Positions 44,448 to 54,300 of a stretch of 64,000 nt of DNA are shown piece by piece. Source of the stretch: Eubacterium sp. (GTDB taxonomy: Bacteria > Bacillota > Clostridia > Lachnospirales > Lachnospiraceae). The notes under the pieces are model-generated. The model was not told where the DNA came from. It saw only the letters and a program-made list of their open reading frames with translations, and made no database searches. The translations under genes and the position numbers were made by a program. Every line of letters begins with the position of its first letter. Position 1 is the stretch's first letter. The stretch spans positions 1 through 64,000 of the forward strand of contig JAILOU010000002.1 of assembly GCA_024690665.1 (NCBI GenBank), read 5' to 3'.

Positions 44448-45293
44448 ATGAAGATAGGAATCATCGGTGCAGGTAAAGTTGGCTGCACACTTGGAAAGTA
44501 CTGGTCTCAAAAACAAAATACCATAACCGGTTATTATGATGCAGATATAAAAGCTGCCACATGGGCGGCAGCATTTACAGGTTCTGTTGTTTATGCATCC
44601 ATGCAAGAGGTAATTGCAGATAGTGAAGTGGTGTTGATTACGGTGCCGGATGGATTGATTGGCAAGATCTGGGAACAGGTGCGAATCTATCCATTGCAGG
44701 GAAAATACATCCTGCACTGCTCAGGCAGTATCAGTTCGAAAGTATTTGCAGGAGCACAAGAGTACGGAGCCTTTGTAGCATCGGTGCATCCTTTGTATGC
44801 GGTAAGTGATAAGGAAACGACATATCAAAAGATAAAGGATGCGGCGTTTTCGGTAGAGGGACAACAGCCGGCAATAGAAGTTGTTAAAAATATTTTTAAG
44901 GAATCTACAAATCCGATTCTTACATTTGATACAGAAAAGAAGGCGCTTTATCATACCGCTGCGGCCACGGCATCGAATCTGGTTGTGGGACTTTTGGCAA
45001 TGGCGCAGGATATGATGGTCGAGTGCGGATTTGAAAAAGAAGATGCGCTTAAGGCGATGGCACCGCTTATTGTGGGTAATGTGGAAGCTGTTATTGACAA
45101 AGGACCGGCAAGCGCACTTACAGGTCCGATTGAGAGAAATGATCTGGAAACGGTTGAAAAACATTTAACCCAGTTATCGCCGCAGCAAAAGGATGTGTAT
45201 AAGTCAGTATCCTATCAGGTGATACAGGTTGCCAGGAAAAAACACCCTGAAAGAGATTATTCTGCAATGAAAGAATTGCTTGAGCAGGCATAA
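44448..45293 (+). CDS. Rossmann-fold dehydrogenase-like protein with DUF2520
   Basis: This 281-residue protein has an N-terminal NADP-binding Rossmann domain (GIIGAGKVGCTLGKYW) and the helical C-terminal DUF2520 domain (HTAAATASNLVVGLL, PIERND). It resembles ketopantoate- and pyrroline-carboxylate-reductase-like enzymes, but the reaction is not known. AAAGGGG lies before ATG 44448; an in-frame ATG inside the MATE gene at 44409 is less likely. Confidence 0.85.
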   Translation: MKIGIIGAGKVGCTLGKYWSQKQNTITGYYDADIKAATWAAAFTGSVVYASMQEVIADSEVVLITVPDGLIGKIWEQVRIYPLQGKYILHCSGSISSKVFAGAQEYGAFVASVHPLYAVSDKETTYQKIKDAAFSVEGQQPAIEVVKNIFKESTNPILTFDTEKKALYHTAAATASNLVVGLLAMAQDMMVECGFEKEDALKAMAPLIVGNVEAVIDKGPASALTGPIERNDLETVEKHLTQLSPQQKDVYKSVSYQVIQVARKKHPERDYSAMKELLEQA

Positions 45294-45298
45294 TTCAT

Positions 45299-45327
45299 TT
45301 GAGTTTTTTGTATAAAAATGATACAAT
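45299..45327 (+). promoter_or_regulatory. Sigma-A-type promoter before the SGNH hydrolase gene
   Basis: TTGAGT (45299-45304) and TACAAT (45322-45327) are 17 bases apart, starting just after the previous stop and about 60 bases before the ATG. Confidence 0.65.
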
Positions 45328-45387
45328 TCTACCTGGGTATATAGCAAATGTTACAGTTTGTTGAATTTTAGAATTGGGTGGGCATAC

Positions 45388-46026
45388 ATGAAAACGATTT
45401 TATGTTATGGAGATTCCAACACATACGGATATAATCCGCTGAATGGAATGCGTTTTTCAAAAAAGACTAGATGGACTTCGTTGTTGCAGGCTAATCTTCA
45501 GGATTTTTGCAATCTGATTGAAGAAGGATGCAACGGGAGAACGACCGTGTTTTCCGATCCGAAAGAACCGTGGAAGAATGGGTATGATTATTTGAGGCCA
45601 TGTCTGAATTCTCATAAACCACTTGATATGGTGATTTTTATGTTGGGCACAAACGATTTGAAAAAACAGTTTAATGCAACTGCGATTGATATCGCGAGAG
45701 GAATGGAGAAACTGGTAGAGGAGACAATCTCATTTATGAAAGAAAAGCAGGGATATGTGCCAAAGATTATTCTGATGGCACCGCCTGTAATCGGACCGGG
45801 AATCAAGACGAGTGTGTTTAATTATTCGTTTGACGAGAGCGCGATAGAACGCTCAAAAGAATTACCGGCCTTATATGAACAGATTGCCGATCAATATGGT
45901 TGTATCTTTGTGAATGCAGCTGCATATGTAAGGTCTTCAAGACAAGACAGCGTACATATGATGCCGTCAGAACATGAGATATTGGCCAACAAATTAAGTC
46001 GTTTAATACGATTGGTAGATTTTTAA
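45388..46026 (+). CDS. SGNH/GDSL hydrolase
   Basis: This 212-residue esterase- or lipase-like protein has the serine in CYGDSNTYGYNP (block I), the GTNDLK block III near residue 85, and a C-terminal DSVHMMPSEH that supplies the Asp-x-x-His pair. There is no signal peptide, so it is probably cytosolic and may deacetylate sugars or small esters. GGGTGGG precedes ATG 45388; a weaker in-frame ATG is at 45358. Confidence 0.88.
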   Translation: MKTILCYGDSNTYGYNPLNGMRFSKKTRWTSLLQANLQDFCNLIEEGCNGRTTVFSDPKEPWKNGYDYLRPCLNSHKPLDMVIFMLGTNDLKKQFNATAIDIARGMEKLVEETISFMKEKQGYVPKIILMAPPVIGPGIKTSVFNYSFDESAIERSKELPALYEQIADQYGCIFVNAAAYVRSSRQDSVHMMPSEHEILANKLSRLIRLVDF

Positions 46027-46062
46027 TTCAGTCGGGGTACAAGCCCCGGGTGAGTCTTGATG
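46020..46062 (+). repeat. Short copy of a dispersed hairpin element
   Basis: The segment straddling the SGNH stop reads TTTTTAATTCAGTCGGGGTA and onward CAAGC, then GAGTCTTGATG. This matches the left edge and right edge of the three-hairpin block at 61951-62078, with the middle deleted. The residual hairpin pairs CGGGG (46033-46037) with CCCCG (46044-46048) around the shared loop TACAAG. It is followed by a terminator, like the long copy. Confidence 0.6.
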
Positions 46063-46072
46063 TGAAAACTAA

Positions 46073-46105
46073 GGGGATACTGTAACTGCAGTAGCCCCCT
46101 TTTTT
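46073..46105 (+). terminator. Terminator after the SGNH hydrolase gene
   Basis: GGGGATACTG (46073-46082) pairs with CAGTAGCCCC (46088-46097) with one mismatch, followed by a T run. Confidence 0.85.
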
Positions 46106-46106
46106 A

Positions 46107-46135
46107 TTGACATGGTTCACTACATGTGGTTTGAT
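46107..46135 (+). promoter_or_regulatory. Candidate promoter for the AEC transporter gene
   Basis: TTGACA (46107-46112) and TTTGAT (46130-46135) are 17 bases apart immediately after the terminator. If used, the transcript starts only a few bases before the ATG at 46143, so the leader would be very short. Confidence 0.4.
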
Positions 46136-46142
46136 TTTAATT

Positions 46143-47075
46143 ATGGGTGTTATATTTAGCAGAGTATTTATCTTATTTGTCCTGATTTTTTTGGGATTTT
46201 ACTTAGGAAAACGAAATATATTAAGGGCTGAGCTGGCGCCGGATTTATCGACATTTATCTTGAAGGTGGCATTTCCGGCAACGGTATTTTTAACCATGAT
46301 TCGTCCTTTTGAAAAAGAACTTGTGCAGCAAAGCGGGATGATTTTAGCAGCTGCTTTTATTATGCATTTGGGAGGTCTTGTTCTAGGGCTGATTGTCATT
46401 AAATTATTTCATCCGCCGCAGAGCAATCACGGAGTATGGATTTTCTCGTGTATGTTTATGAACAATGGTTTCATGGGATTTCCGCTGGTTCTTTCAATAT
46501 ACGGGGATGAAGGCCTTTTTTTGATGGTGTTTGCCAACATTATTACGAATCTTTTGATGTTTTCATTTGGCATTAAATTGCTGACCAGGGGGTATGCCGT
46601 TGGGCGAACGGTCAGTTTAAAGAAGATGTTTGTGAATAACATTAATATAGCCGTTGTGATTGGGCTGATATTTTATTTCTTTCAGATCCCGGTTCCGGAG
46701 CTGGCAACAGATTTATTGACGTATATTGGCAATCTGACAGCGGGCCTTTCGATGATTGTGGTGGGATTATCGCTTTCGAGAATTAATCTGAATAATGTGT
46801 TTCAGGGACGCGATGTGTGGATTGCAACAGTTATGAGGCTTCTTGTTATGCCGATTCTTACCATCGTGGTTATGAAACTGTTATTTAACGGCAGCAATCT
46901 TATGATGCCAAAGGTATTGGTGCTGATGTCTGCACTTCCGATTGCTTCAGCAATTTCGATTATCTCTGAACAGTACAAAACAAACACAGACCTTGCGGCA
47001 AAGACGGTATTTGTATCAACACTGTGTAGTCTGGTAACCATACCGCTTATGATGACAATTTATAATTATTTTTAG
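46143..47075 (+). CDS. AEC family transporter (auxin efflux carrier-like)
   Basis: This roughly 310-residue membrane protein has about ten hydrophobic helices and the AEC pattern ILFVLIFLGFYLGKRNIL...L..FILKVAFPATVFLTM, ending in ALPIASAISIISEQYKT. It likely exports or imports organic acids or amino-acid-like anions. The start is uncertain: neither ATG 46143 nor an in-frame TTG at 46107 has a clear ribosome-binding site, and 46107 overlaps the likely -35. Confidence 0.88.
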   Translation: MGVIFSRVFILFVLIFLGFYLGKRNILRAELAPDLSTFILKVAFPATVFLTMIRPFEKELVQQSGMILAAAFIMHLGGLVLGLIVIKLFHPPQSNHGVWIFSCMFMNNGFMGFPLVLSIYGDEGLFLMVFANIITNLLMFSFGIKLLTRGYAVGRTVSLKKMFVNNINIAVVIGLIFYFFQIPVPELATDLLTYIGNLTAGLSMIVVGLSLSRINLNNVFQGRDVWIATVMRLLVMPILTIVVMKLLFNGSNLMMPKVLVLMSALPIASAISIISEQYKTNTDLAAKTVFVSTLCSLVTIPLMMTIYNYF

Positions 47076-47122
47076 AGGGGGTACTGTGACTGGTTGAGGT
47101 CATTAGTATATAAAAGTTTAAT

Positions 47123-49183
47123 ATGGGAAAGAAATACAGAGGAAAGAAAAAACATTTTAAAAATGATGATTTAAAGTATATCCGAAGGGCTATCAATCCA
47201 CAGCTCAATCAGATTCTTATGGAGGTGTCTGCGGAAGAAGTCCTGGAAATGATTTCTGAGCGCGAGTTATATGCACAGGAAGAAGGAAGCTTTGTCCCGG
47301 TGGAGAACCGGCATATAGAACGAACGCTTTTATACCGTCCAAAGGGAGAAGAAAAGTTATCAAAGGAACATTCGGTTTCGGCGACATTTGCGATTCGTAA
47401 CAAAAGAGGATTTCATACCATTCGCAAGATGTATGTGAGAATCTACAAAGGCAAGATTATCTATCAGCTGAAAAATTATGATGAGATTACGGCTAAGATT
47501 GCAAATGAAAAACCGGATGTAGTGAATCGTTATATCAATCAGAAATTAGAGTCTCATCCACTTGATCAAATGATGATGATGGAGGGGAAAGCGCTTGATG
47601 CAATCGGATACAATCCTTATTGTAAACACCTTCGTATTGCAAGCATGCACCAGTCGGTGCTTGAGAGTATTCCGGATGACATTACGATGCTTTATCCGAA
47701 TGCGCGACGATTAAAAAGGCAGTTTTATCTTCATGTGGGAGGAACGAATTCCGGTAAGACCTATGATGCGCTGAATGCGTGTATGCGTGCGGCAAGTGGT
47801 GTTTATCTTGCGCCGCTTCGACTTCTTGCGCTCGAATGCCAGGAAAAAATGATTGACCGCGGCGTTATATGTTCGATGATTACCGGGGAAGAAGAACATA
47901 TCATTCCGGAATCGACACACATGTCAAGTACGGTAGAATTATTAGATCCCGATCGATATTACGAGGTGTGTGTCATTGATGAAGCACAGATGCTGAGCGA
48001 TGAGATGCGAGGCTGGGCATGGACAAAGGCAATCCTTGGTGTATTTGCACAGGAGGTACATGTGTGCATGTCTCAAGACGCGCTGCCGCTTGTGAAGAAG
48101 TTAATTGACAGTTGTAAGGATGAGTATACGGTTATCAAACATGAACGAAACACACCTCTACTTGTGGAGGATGAACCATTTGACTTTCCGGACAATGTTC
48201 GCGATCATGATGCTTTGGTCGTATTTTCCAGAAGAAATGTATTATCCGTTGCATCGGAACTTAAGCAGTTTGGGATCGAGGCCAGTGTTATATATGGAGC
48301 GCTTCCTTATGATGTACGAAAAAACGAACTTCATAAATTTGCAGATGGAACGACGAAAGTTGTTGTGACCACAGATGCGATTGGTATGGGAATGAATCTT
48401 CCGGTAGAGCGAATTGTCTTTATGGAAACAGAAAAGTTTGATGGTGTTTCCAGACGATTCCTAAAAGGGCCTGAAGTAAAGCAGATTGCGGGAAGAGCCG
48501 GAAGAAAGGGATTGTATGACAAGGGTTATGTCAATGCCATTTCCAATAGAGGTAAGATCAAAACATTACTTACCAAACCTTACACACCGATTGAAAAAGC
48601 AAGGATTCAGATGCCGGAGCGACTGCTTGATCTGGATCTGCCGCTTGCCAATACGCTTAATGCATGGGCAAGAACAGCGAATGATAATTTGTATGAGAAA
48701 GCCAATATTGAAGAGAATCTAAGGCGTATCAATCTGATTGATGAGTGTATGGTGGAATACGAAACAGAGCTTCCAAAGAAGCTGCAGTGGCAGTTTGCGC
48801 TCGTGCCATATGATGAGAAGAACAATGCGCTCGATAAATTGTGGATGCACCTTGTTAAGCTTCATATTCAGGGAATTGATATCTTCTGCGATTTCGAACA
48901 GCAGGTACAAAAATCAGATGTGCTTGATGAACTTGAGACGAATTATAAAAAACTGGATTTGTATTTTTCATTTGCAAGAATTCTGCGTTATGAAAGCGGT
49001 GAAAAAGAAGCGATTATGAGAGAAAAGGCGAAGGTTGCTACGTTGATTATGAATGCGCTTAGCGATATGGAAGCGCAGCATAAGACATGCAGAGTTTGTG
49101 GACGTACCCTTGCCTGGAATTATCGATACGGAATTTGTAATCGTTGTCATGCCATGCAGCGAGGCGGATTTCGTAAGAAATAA
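47123..49183 (+). CDS. SUV3-like RNA helicase with C-terminal zinc knuckle
   Basis: This 686-residue superfamily 2 helicase resembles the mitochondrial degradosome helicase SUV3 more than bacterial DEAD-box proteins. An N-terminal domain of about 200 residues, unassigned, precedes Walker A GGTNSGKT (about 203-211). Motif II is DEAQ in CVIDEAQMLSD (near 283), motif V reads TDAIGMGMNLP, and motif VI QIAGRAGRKG is near 453. The C-terminus has CRVCGR and CNRCH, a four-cysteine zinc site. No exonuclease gene is adjacent. ATP-driven RNA unwinding is inferred. Confidence 0.85.
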   Translation: MGKKYRGKKKHFKNDDLKYIRRAINPQLNQILMEVSAEEVLEMISERELYAQEEGSFVPVENRHIERTLLYRPKGEEKLSKEHSVSATFAIRNKRGFHTIRKMYVRIYKGKIIYQLKNYDEITAKIANEKPDVVNRYINQKLESHPLDQMMMMEGKALDAIGYNPYCKHLRIASMHQSVLESIPDDITMLYPNARRLKRQFYLHVGGTNSGKTYDALNACMRAASGVYLAPLRLLALECQEKMIDRGVICSMITGEEEHIIPESTHMSSTVELLDPDRYYEVCVIDEAQMLSDEMRGWAWTKAILGVFAQEVHVCMSQDALPLVKKLIDSCKDEYTVIKHERNTPLLVEDEPFDFPDNVRDHDALVVFSRRNVLSVASELKQFGIEASVIYGALPYDVRKNELHKFADGTTKVVVTTDAIGMGMNLPVERIVFMETEKFDGVSRRFLKGPEVKQIAGRAGRKGLYDKGYVNAISNRGKIKTLLTKPYTPIEKARIQMPERLLDLDLPLANTLNAWARTANDNLYEKANIEENLRRINLIDECMVEYETELPKKLQWQFALVPYDEKNNALDKLWMHLVKLHIQGIDIFCDFEQQVQKSDVLDELETNYKKLDLYFSFARILRYESGEKEAIMREKAKVATLIMNALSDMEAQHKTCRVCGRTLAWNYRYGICNRCHAMQRGGFRKK

Positions 49184-49206
49184 GTACTTTCAAACAGGTA
49201 AAATGG

Positions 49207-49235
49207 TTGAATTTAACATGAGATTATAGTATATT
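49207..49235 (+). promoter_or_regulatory. Sigma-A promoter for the plsX-acpP-rnc-smc-ftsY unit
   Basis: TTGAAT (49207-49212) and TATATT (49230-49235) are 17 bases apart, about 75 bases before plsX. No FapR-type palindrome was seen near it. Confidence 0.65.
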
Positions 49236-49311
49236 AAATTTCAGTCAGAGAATGATTCTTTTGACGCTATTTTCTCTATATCAAGACAGAGAGGAAAGCG
49301 AGGAGTAGTAC

Positions 49312-50322
49312 ATGCAGGATATGGTACGAGTTGCCGTTGATGCAATGGGTGGCGATCATGCACCCGATGAAATTATTAAGGGAACTGTGGATGCTGTGAA
49401 TGCACAGCAGAATATATTTTGCTACCTGGTTGGGAAGCAGGAAGTAATTGAACCGAAATTAAAAGCATATTCTTATCCGGCTGATCGTATTGAGATTGTC
49501 AATGCAACGGAGAAGATTGAAACTGCAGAGCCACCGGTGAATGCAATTCGCAAGAAAAAGGACTCATCAATTGTTGTGGCTCTTAAGATGGTAAAAGAGG
49601 AAAAAGCAGATGCCTTTGTATCGGCAGGAAGTTCCGGAGCTGTTTTAGTTGGAGGACAGGTAATTGTCGGCAAGATTAGAGGCATTGAAAGAGCACCTCT
49701 TGCTCCGCTGATTCCAACAGAGAAGGGAATGTCACTTTTGATAGACTGCGGTGCGAATGTGGATGCAAGGTCTTCTCATCTGGTACAGTTTGCACAGATG
49801 GGCTCTATCTACATGGAAAGCGTAATGGGAATTAAGAATCCTACCGTGGCAATTGTGAATATCGGTGCGGAAGAAGAGAAGGGAAATGCGCTTGTTAAGG
49901 AGACATATCCACTCTTACAAGAATGTGAGAATATTAATTTTATTGGCAATATTGAAGCACGTGAGATTCCGCATGGCGGAGCTGATGTAATCGTGTGTGA
50001 GGCATTTACCGGTAATGTTATTTTGAAATTGTATGAAGGTATCGGAGCTGTTATGCTTGGTGCAATTAAAAAAGGCCTTATGGCGACGGTTAAAAGCAAG
50101 ATTGGCGCTTTATTGATTAAGTCCTCACTCAAAAAGACTCTTAAGCAGTTTGATGCTTCGCAATATGGCGGAGCACCTTTGTTAGGTCTGAAGGGACTTG
50201 TTGTTAAGACACATGGAAGTTCGAAAGCAAAAGAAGTGATGAATTCCATTATTCAATGTCAGACATTTAAAAAACAAAATGTAAACCAGAAGATCAAAGA
50301 TCAATTAGGTAAAGAGAGATAA
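49312..50322 (+). CDS. plsX: Phosphate acyltransferase PlsX
   Basis: This 336-residue peripheral membrane enzyme makes acyl phosphate from acyl-ACP for phosphatidic acid synthesis. The N-terminus VAVDAMGGDHAPDEIIKG is diagnostic; SAGSSGAVLVGG and GFTGNV-like EAFTGNVILKLYEG follow. GGAG lies eight bases before the ATG. acpP follows directly, giving the enzyme and its carrier from one message. Confidence 0.97.
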   Translation: MQDMVRVAVDAMGGDHAPDEIIKGTVDAVNAQQNIFCYLVGKQEVIEPKLKAYSYPADRIEIVNATEKIETAEPPVNAIRKKKDSSIVVALKMVKEEKADAFVSAGSSGAVLVGGQVIVGKIRGIERAPLAPLIPTEKGMSLLIDCGANVDARSSHLVQFAQMGSIYMESVMGIKNPTVAIVNIGAEEEKGNALVKETYPLLQECENINFIGNIEAREIPHGGADVIVCEAFTGNVILKLYEGIGAVMLGAIKKGLMATVKSKIGALLIKSSLKKTLKQFDASQYGGAPLLGLKGLVVKTHGSSKAKEVMNSIIQCQTFKKQNVNQKIKDQLGKER

Positions 50323-50348
50323 AAACGAAGAGAAAGGAATTGATGATT

Positions 50349-50579
50349 ATGGAGTTTGATAAGTTAAAAGAAATTATTGCAGAGGTATTAAGTGTTGATC
50401 CGAATGAGATTACATTAGAAACTACATTTGTGGATGATTTAGGAGCAGATTCCTTAGATATTTTCTCAATTTTAGAAGAAGTTGATGATGCATTCAATAT
50501 CGAAACTGAAATTGAGGAGGCTGATAAAATCGTAACTGTTGGAGATGCCCTTGAACAGATTAAAAAAGCGATTGGTTAA
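50349..50579 (+). CDS. acpP: Acyl carrier protein
   Basis: This 76-residue acidic helical protein carries fatty acyl chains on 4'-phosphopantetheine. The attachment serine is S35 in LGADSLD. AAAGGA at 50333-50338 could serve ATG 50343 or 50349 (TTG 50340 is also in frame); 50349 gives the usual N-terminus MEFDKLKEIIAEVLSV. It lies between plsX and rnc, the usual Firmicute order. Confidence 0.95.
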   Translation: MEFDKLKEIIAEVLSVDPNEITLETTFVDDLGADSLDIFSILEEVDDAFNIETEIEEADKIVTVGDALEQIKKAIG

Positions 50580-50614
50580 GCAGACGTTTTTTTCATTATG
50601 ATTAGAACCAAAAC

Positions 50615-50640
50615 ACCCCTCATATCATGATATGAGGGGT
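50615..50640 (+). other. Perfect 26-base palindrome (hairpin) in the rnc leader
   Basis: The 26 bases form a complete palindrome (ACCCCTCATATCA and its complement), able to form a stem of about 11 bp. It ends 22 bases before the rnc ATG and about nine bases before its AAAGGAGA box. No T tract follows. It may be an attenuating, stabilizing or RNase III processing hairpin. Confidence 0.7.
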
Positions 50641-50661
50641 ATCTTAGTGAAAGGAGAGTAT

Positions 50662-51345
50662 ATGGAAGACGAAAAAAAGTTAGAGCAAAGAATTGGATAT
50701 CAATTTCAAAATCAGAAGCTGCTGATTCAAGCTCTTACGCATAGTTCTTATGCCAATGAGAATAAGAAGTTGCACAGAAAAGATAACGAACGACTTGAGT
50801 TTTTGGGAGATGCGGTTTTAGAACTTGTGTCCAGTGAATTCTTATATGAGAATTACCCAAAGTATCCGGAAGGAAAACTTACAAAGCTTCGTGCCAGTCT
50901 TGTATGTGAGCCTACGCTTGCAGATGTTGCGAATGAAATGGAACTGGGCGCTTATATTAGCCTTGGTAAGGGCGAGGATGCAACCGGTGGAAGAAAGCGT
51001 AAGTCTGTTCTGTCTGATGCACTAGAGGCATTGATTGGAGCAATTTATTTGGATGGTGGTTTTGCTAATGCAAAAGAGTTTATCTTAAAGTTTATCTTGA
51101 CAGATATTGAGCATAAACATCTCTTTTATGATAGCAAGACTATCCTGCAGGAGTATGTGCAGGCGAATTATACCGAGCCGTTAACTTACAGACTTGTATC
51201 AGAATCAGGTCCGGATCACGACAAGCTCTTTGTGATCGAGGCTTATGTTGGTGAAGAAAAGGTTGGCTGCGGAGAGGGACACAGCAAAAAAAATGCCCAG
51301 CAACAAGCTGCATACCAGGCATTGCTGAAACTTCAAAATAAGTAG
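50662..51345 (+). CDS. rnc: Ribonuclease III
   Basis: This 227-residue double-strand RNA endonuclease is needed for rRNA maturation. The catalytic signature NERLEFLGDAVLEL is near residues 35-48, the second acidic site is DALEALIGAIYLDGG, and a C-terminal dsRNA-binding domain ends in GEGHSKKNAQQQAAYQALL. ATG 50662 follows AAAGGAGA; an upstream in-frame ATG at 50632 lies inside the palindrome. Confidence 0.97.
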   Translation: MEDEKKLEQRIGYQFQNQKLLIQALTHSSYANENKKLHRKDNERLEFLGDAVLELVSSEFLYENYPKYPEGKLTKLRASLVCEPTLADVANEMELGAYISLGKGEDATGGRKRKSVLSDALEALIGAIYLDGGFANAKEFILKFILTDIEHKHLFYDSKTILQEYVQANYTEPLTYRLVSESGPDHDKLFVIEAYVGEEKVGCGEGHSKKNAQQQAAYQALLKLQNK

Positions 51346-51360
51346 ATCACGGAGAAGATT

Positions 51361-54300
51361 ATGTATTTAAAAAAGATTGAGATTCAGGGTTTTAAATCCT
51401 TTGCAAACAAAATCAAGTTGGACTTTCACGATGGTATTACCGGTATTGTTGGTCCAAATGGCAGTGGTAAGAGTAATATCGGCGATGCCGTCAGATGGGT
51501 GCTTGGTGAACAAAGAGCCAAGCAGCTTCGTGGTGCCAGTATGCAGGATGTTATTTTCGCCGGTACTGAAAATAGAAAACCATTAAGCTATGCATCGGTA
51601 TCGATTACCCTTGATAACGCAGATCATTCCCTTGCGATTGATTTTGAAGAAGTGACGGTGACAAGACGCGTTTACCGATCCGGTGAAAGTGAATATCTGA
51701 TTAATGGTGCACCATGCCGTTTGAAGGATATTCATGAACTGTTTTATGATACCGGTATTGGAAAAGAAGGATATTCGATTATCGGACAGGGTCAGATTGA
51801 TCGAATCCTAAGTGGTAAACCGGAAGAAAGACGAGAACTGTTTGACGAAGCAGCCGGTATTGTGAAGTTTAAGAGAAGGAAAGCAACGGCGCAAAAGAAA
51901 CTGGAAAAAGAGCATGAGAATCTTCTTCGAGTCGTTGATATCTTAACAGAACAAGAAAGACAGATTGGGCCATTAAAAAGACAGTCTGAGACGGCTCGTA
52001 TCTATCTGACCAAGAAAGAACAGCTTAAAGAAATTGATGTCAATATGTTCTTGCTCGAATTAGAAGAGATTGCCCGTAACATGGATAAAACAGAGAATCT
52101 TTTAGCCAATTCCGGAAAGGAATACGAAGAGACCAAGGATTCCTATGAAAATACAAAGCAGGAATATGAGAAGATGCAGCTTGCCATCGAGGAGATGGAC
52201 CGGGAAATCAATGATACGCGTGAGTCTATCAACGAGATTGGGCTGTCAAAGGGCAGACAGGCAGGTAACGTCAATGTTTTAAAAGAACAGATTCGTTCTC
52301 TGGAAGCATCCAAAGAACAATTTCATACACGAATTGATAATATGCAGCGTCGTATTGATGAAAAGGCAGCGGAGCTTAATACATTTGACGAGGAAAAAAA
52401 TCAGATTACAACAGAACTTGACAAGGCTAAAGAGCAGGTTGCAGTAGCTAATCAGGAAGTGTCTGATGTACAGGCTGTTATCGAGGACTTAAGCTCACAG
52501 GTTGAGGAAAAGAAGAGTTTTATTATTCGTCTGCTTAATCAAAAGGCGTCTATTAAAGCTGATCAGCAGCGTCATGCAACAATGATTGAGCAGGTGAATA
52601 TTCGTAAGGCGCAGATGACAACCGGCCTTTTGACACATAAAGGTGAAGAGCAGAGTTTAAGTGAGTCTTGTGCCGACGCAGAGCAAAAGTATGATGAAAT
52701 CACGAAGAAGCTGACGGAGCAGAAAAATGAGCTCCAAAAGACAGAGCAGATGCGCGAAAAGCAAAAGAAGGATTTGTCTGCAGCTCATAGTGAAAGAGAA
52801 CAGCTTAATGGCGAGCGACAAAAGATTATGTCGCGTCTTGAAGCACTAAAAAATATTGCTGAGCGCTATGAAGGATATGGAAACAGCATTAAGCGTGTTA
52901 TGGAACAAAAGGATTCCAACAAGGGAATTCATGGTGTAGTTGCCGATCTTATTTCCGTAGATAAAAAGTATGAGACGGCAATTGAAACTGCGCTTGGTGG
53001 TAATATTCAAAATATTGTAACCGAAGATGAAAAGACGGCAAAGCAGATGATTGCTTATCTTAAGGAGCATCGCTACGGGCGGGCTACATTTTTACCGCTT
53101 ACCAGTGTGGGAAAAGAAACAGAAGACAGAAGCGATAAGCCGTATCTGAAGGAGCCGGGCGCAATCGGACTGGCAAGCAGTCTTGTTAAGGCAAAAGAGA
53201 TATATGATGGTGTTATCCGTCATTTGCTTGGGCGAATTGTTATTGTGGATACAATTGACCACGCATTGGCGCTAGCCAAGAAGTATTCATACACGCTTCA
53301 TATTGTGACTGTTGAAGGGGAGTATTTAAGACCGGGCGGTTCAATCTCCGGTGGAGCGTTTAAGAATAACTCCAATCTTCTTGGAAGAAATCGTGAAATC
53401 GATCAGCTTACGAAGAAGTTAGAAGAACTGCAAAAAAAATCCAGGGATGTGAAGAATCGTTTAGAAGATCTTGTTGTGGCCAGAGATTTATTGAAAGAAG
53501 ACTTGGCGTCAATGAACGACAAGGTGCAAAATCTTTCGATCGAGCAGCATGAAGCAATGCTTGACAGAGATAGTCTTCGAAGCCAGATGAAAGAAGCAAA
53601 AGATGCTTACGAACGATTGCAAAAAGAACAAAAAGATATTGATGAGCAGCTAAGCCAGATTAAAAAAGACAGTGAGGCTGCACAGGTTAAGATGCAAGAA
53701 GCAATTGACAGTGAAGAAAAGACCAATGCAGAAATTGCTGACATCGAAGCCAAAGTTGCAGAGCATACCAAGACATTAGAGGAAAAGCAGCAGGTTGCAG
53801 CACAGCTTTCTCTTGCCGAAGCTTCTGTAAAACAGCGTGTTGAGTTCGTAGATCAAAATATTGAAAGAACGATGCGCGAAGCAGTTAGCCTGAAAGAAGA
53901 AAAATACAATATCGAAAAAGAATACAAAGAATCTGACAGCAAGATGGAAGAAAAGCGAATCCAGATTGAAGAACAGGAAAAAGAGATTGCAGGTTCGGAT
54001 GTTACGGCGCAGAAGTTAAATGATAAACTTGTTGAATTTATGAAACAAAAAGATCAGATGATTGCCGATAACAAGGGATTCTTTGAAAAGCGAGAACAGT
54101 TATCGGAACACATGAGTGCGCTGGATAAAGAACTGTTCCGTCTGAATTCAATGAAAGAAAGACTCGAAGAGACGCAGGAAAAACGTATTGCTTATATGTG
54201 GGCTGAATACGAACTTACCATGCATTCAGCGAAAGAACTTCGTAATGAAGAACTCAATGATCTGGCCGGTATGAAGACGCAGGCTACACAGATTAAAAGC

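Noticed and set aside
46107..46142. TTG at 46107 as the AEC transporter start
   Set aside because: It coincides with a TTGACA -35 box directly after a terminator and has no ribosome-binding site, although the ATG at 46143 is also weakly supported.
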